This document shows positions 20,654 to 21,711 of a stretch of DNA of 21,711 nucleotides, one piece after another. A model generated the notes under the pieces. It was not told the DNA's origin and did no database searches. It was given only the letters and a program-made list of their open reading frames with translations. This stretch comes from JAAZMI01 sp050942615. Lineage in GTDB: Bacteria > Bacillota > Dethiobacteria > DTU022 > UBA8154. Every line of letters begins with the position of its first letter. The first letter of the stretch is position 1. The stretch covers positions 1-21,711 of the forward strand of contig JBMNNQ010000016.1 of the NCBI GenBank assembly GCA_050942615.1, given 5' to 3'. The translations under genes and the position numbers were made by a program.

Positions 20654-21711
20654 ATGACTGCAGAAAAAGCAGGAAAAGAAAATGACTTGACCATAGAAAA
20701 GAAAATTCTCCGGCGCCTGGCCGCGGAGCTGAATTTAGAACTTAAATACGTTTCACAGGTGGTTATCCTTTTGGATGAAGGAAATACCATTCCTTTTATC
20801 GCCCGCTACCGGAAGGAAGTTTCAGGGGGCATGACTGATGAGGAGCTGCGCCTGCTCACCGAAAAATTAACTTTGCACCGCAACCTGGAAAAACGCCGAG
20901 AAGATATTTACCGCCTCCTGGCAGAACAGGAGGCACTTACCCCGGAAATTGAAGCGACCGTGCAAAATGCCGCCAACGTAACCGCCCTGGAAGATATCTA
21001 CCGTCCCTTCCGGCCTAAAAAAAGAACACGTGCCACCATGGCCAAAGAAAAAGGCCTGGAACCCCTGGCACAGCTGATCATGACCGGGGAAACAGATCCT
21101 GAACAAGCAGCCCCTGATTTTATAGACCCGGAAAAAGAAGTGTTCACCGTAGAAGATGCCCTCGTCGGAGCCCGGGATATTATCGCCGAAATCATCGCCG
21201 ATGAACCCCAACTGCGCCCCCAACTGCGGTCATTGATCCTTTCAAAAGGGATTATTATTTCCAAGGTGCGCCCGGCGGCAGAAAAGATGGATGAAAAAGG
21301 CACCTATGCCATGTATTATGATTTTGAGGAACCCTGCCGGAAAATCCAGCCCCACCGCATTTTGGCCCTGAACAGGGGTGAGAAAGAGGACTTGTTGCAG
21401 GTAAAAATTGCAGCCCCGGAAGAAGAAATCCTGCAGCGCCTGGAAGAATTTTATATCCGTACTGATCACCAGGACAGCGCCCGGCATCAACTTTGGGAGG
21501 CCATTGCGGACAGCTGGAAAAGGCTGCTTTGCCCTTCACTGGAACGGGAAATCCGCAGCGAGCTGACCCAAAAGGCCGCCGCACAGGCGCTGAAAGTGTT
21601 TCAGGAAAATTTAAAAAGTCTGCTGATGATTGCCCCGGTGCGGGGCAAAAGAATTTTGGCCATCGATCCCGGCCTGCGAACCGGCTGCAAGATCGCCTGC
21701 GTGGATGAAAC
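20654..21711 (+). CDS. tex: Tex-family RNA-binding transcription accessory protein (5' part)
   Basis: The first 352 codons of a Tex/YhgF-type protein, open to the end of the window; complete members are about 720-780 residues. Family hallmarks are the N-terminal LDEGNTIPFIARYRKEVSGG motif, the helical LEDIYRPFRPKKRTRATMAKEKGLEPLA segment, and the start of the YqgF/RNase-H-like domain RILAIDPGLRTGCKIACVDE at the right edge. The HhH and S1 domains would lie beyond the window. Tex binds nucleic acid and affects transcription and stress tolerance. ATG at 20654 is chosen over ATG at 20648 because the GGGGGG at 20642-20647 abuts the first but stands 6 nt from the second. Confidence 0.93.
   Translation, partial: MTAEKAGKENDLTIEKKILRRLAAELNLELKYVSQVVILLDEGNTIPFIARYRKEVSGGMTDEELRLLTEKLTLHRNLEKRREDIYRLLAEQEALTPEIEATVQNAANVTALEDIYRPFRPKKRTRATMAKEKGLEPLAQLIMTGETDPEQAAPDFIDPEKEVFTVEDALVGARDIIAEIIADEPQLRPQLRSLILSKGIIISKVRPAAEKMDEKGTYAMYYDFEEPCRKIQPHRILALNRGEKEDLLQVKIAAPEEEILQRLEEFYIRTDHQDSARHQLWEAIADSWKRLLCPSLEREIRSELTQKAAAQALKVFQENLKSLLMIAPVRGKRILAIDPGLRTGCKIACVDE

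Overview
The window looks like chromosomal DNA of an anaerobic, low-to-mid GC Firmicute of the clostridial type (Peptococcaceae/Thermoanaerobacteria-like; the genus cannot be told from this sequence). The grounds are strong GGAGG-type ribosome binding sites, frequent TTG and GTG starts, sigma-A promoters, CtsR-like and CsoR-like operators, and anaerobe genes such as hybrid cluster protein, rubredoxin, LarE and a MoxR/CoxE pair. No rRNA, tRNA or CRISPR array was seen.

Positions 1-2577 are accessory in character. An internally deleted IS3-family element with both terminal inverted repeats (1-430) is followed by a VapBC toxin-antitoxin pair with a palindromic operator, a small secreted or membrane ORF of unknown function, and a GyrI-like ligand-binding protein. 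A gene-poor stretch then holds a solitary IS200/IS605-type hairpin and a frameshifted remnant of a glyoxalase/VOC protein. Positions 2578-5054 encode a MoxR-type AAA+ ATPase and a CoxE-like VWA protein, separated by a 10-bp tandem repeat. The coxE stop codon lies in the end of an IS200/IS605-family relic (5046-5327).

Positions 5333-9195 hold an alpha/beta hydrolase on the minus strand and, divergent from it, clpB. clpB has a consensus promoter and two CtsR-like tandem boxes, and a bidirectional terminator follows it. Positions 9196-12826 (minus strand) form a nitrosative/oxidative stress cluster: an FAD-dependent NADH disulfide-reductase-family enzyme, a cupin, a 54-residue rubredoxin and hybrid cluster protein. 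The inferred electron route is NADH to flavoenzyme to rubredoxin to Hcp. Cysteine synthase (13063-14034) lies upstream of them.

Positions 14493-16065 carry a family-4-like Fe-S uracil-DNA glycosylase and an AbiEii-type nucleotidyltransferase with a DUF6922-like partner, a probable toxin-antitoxin pair. Positions 16125-19126 are a complete copper resistance operon: promoter, CsoR operator, copA with metal-binding domains at both ends, then csoR. larE (sulfur transferase with three cysteines) follows at 19338-20129. After a hairpin-rich intergenic region, tex begins at 20654 and runs off the window.

The sequence gives no strong sign of a wholly new defence system. The items most worth a second look are the cupin-rubredoxin-Hcp-reductase cluster, the stand-alone MoxR/CoxE pair, the IS605 relic with its open non-TnpB tract, and the AbiEii/DUF6922 pair with an almost leaderless transcript.
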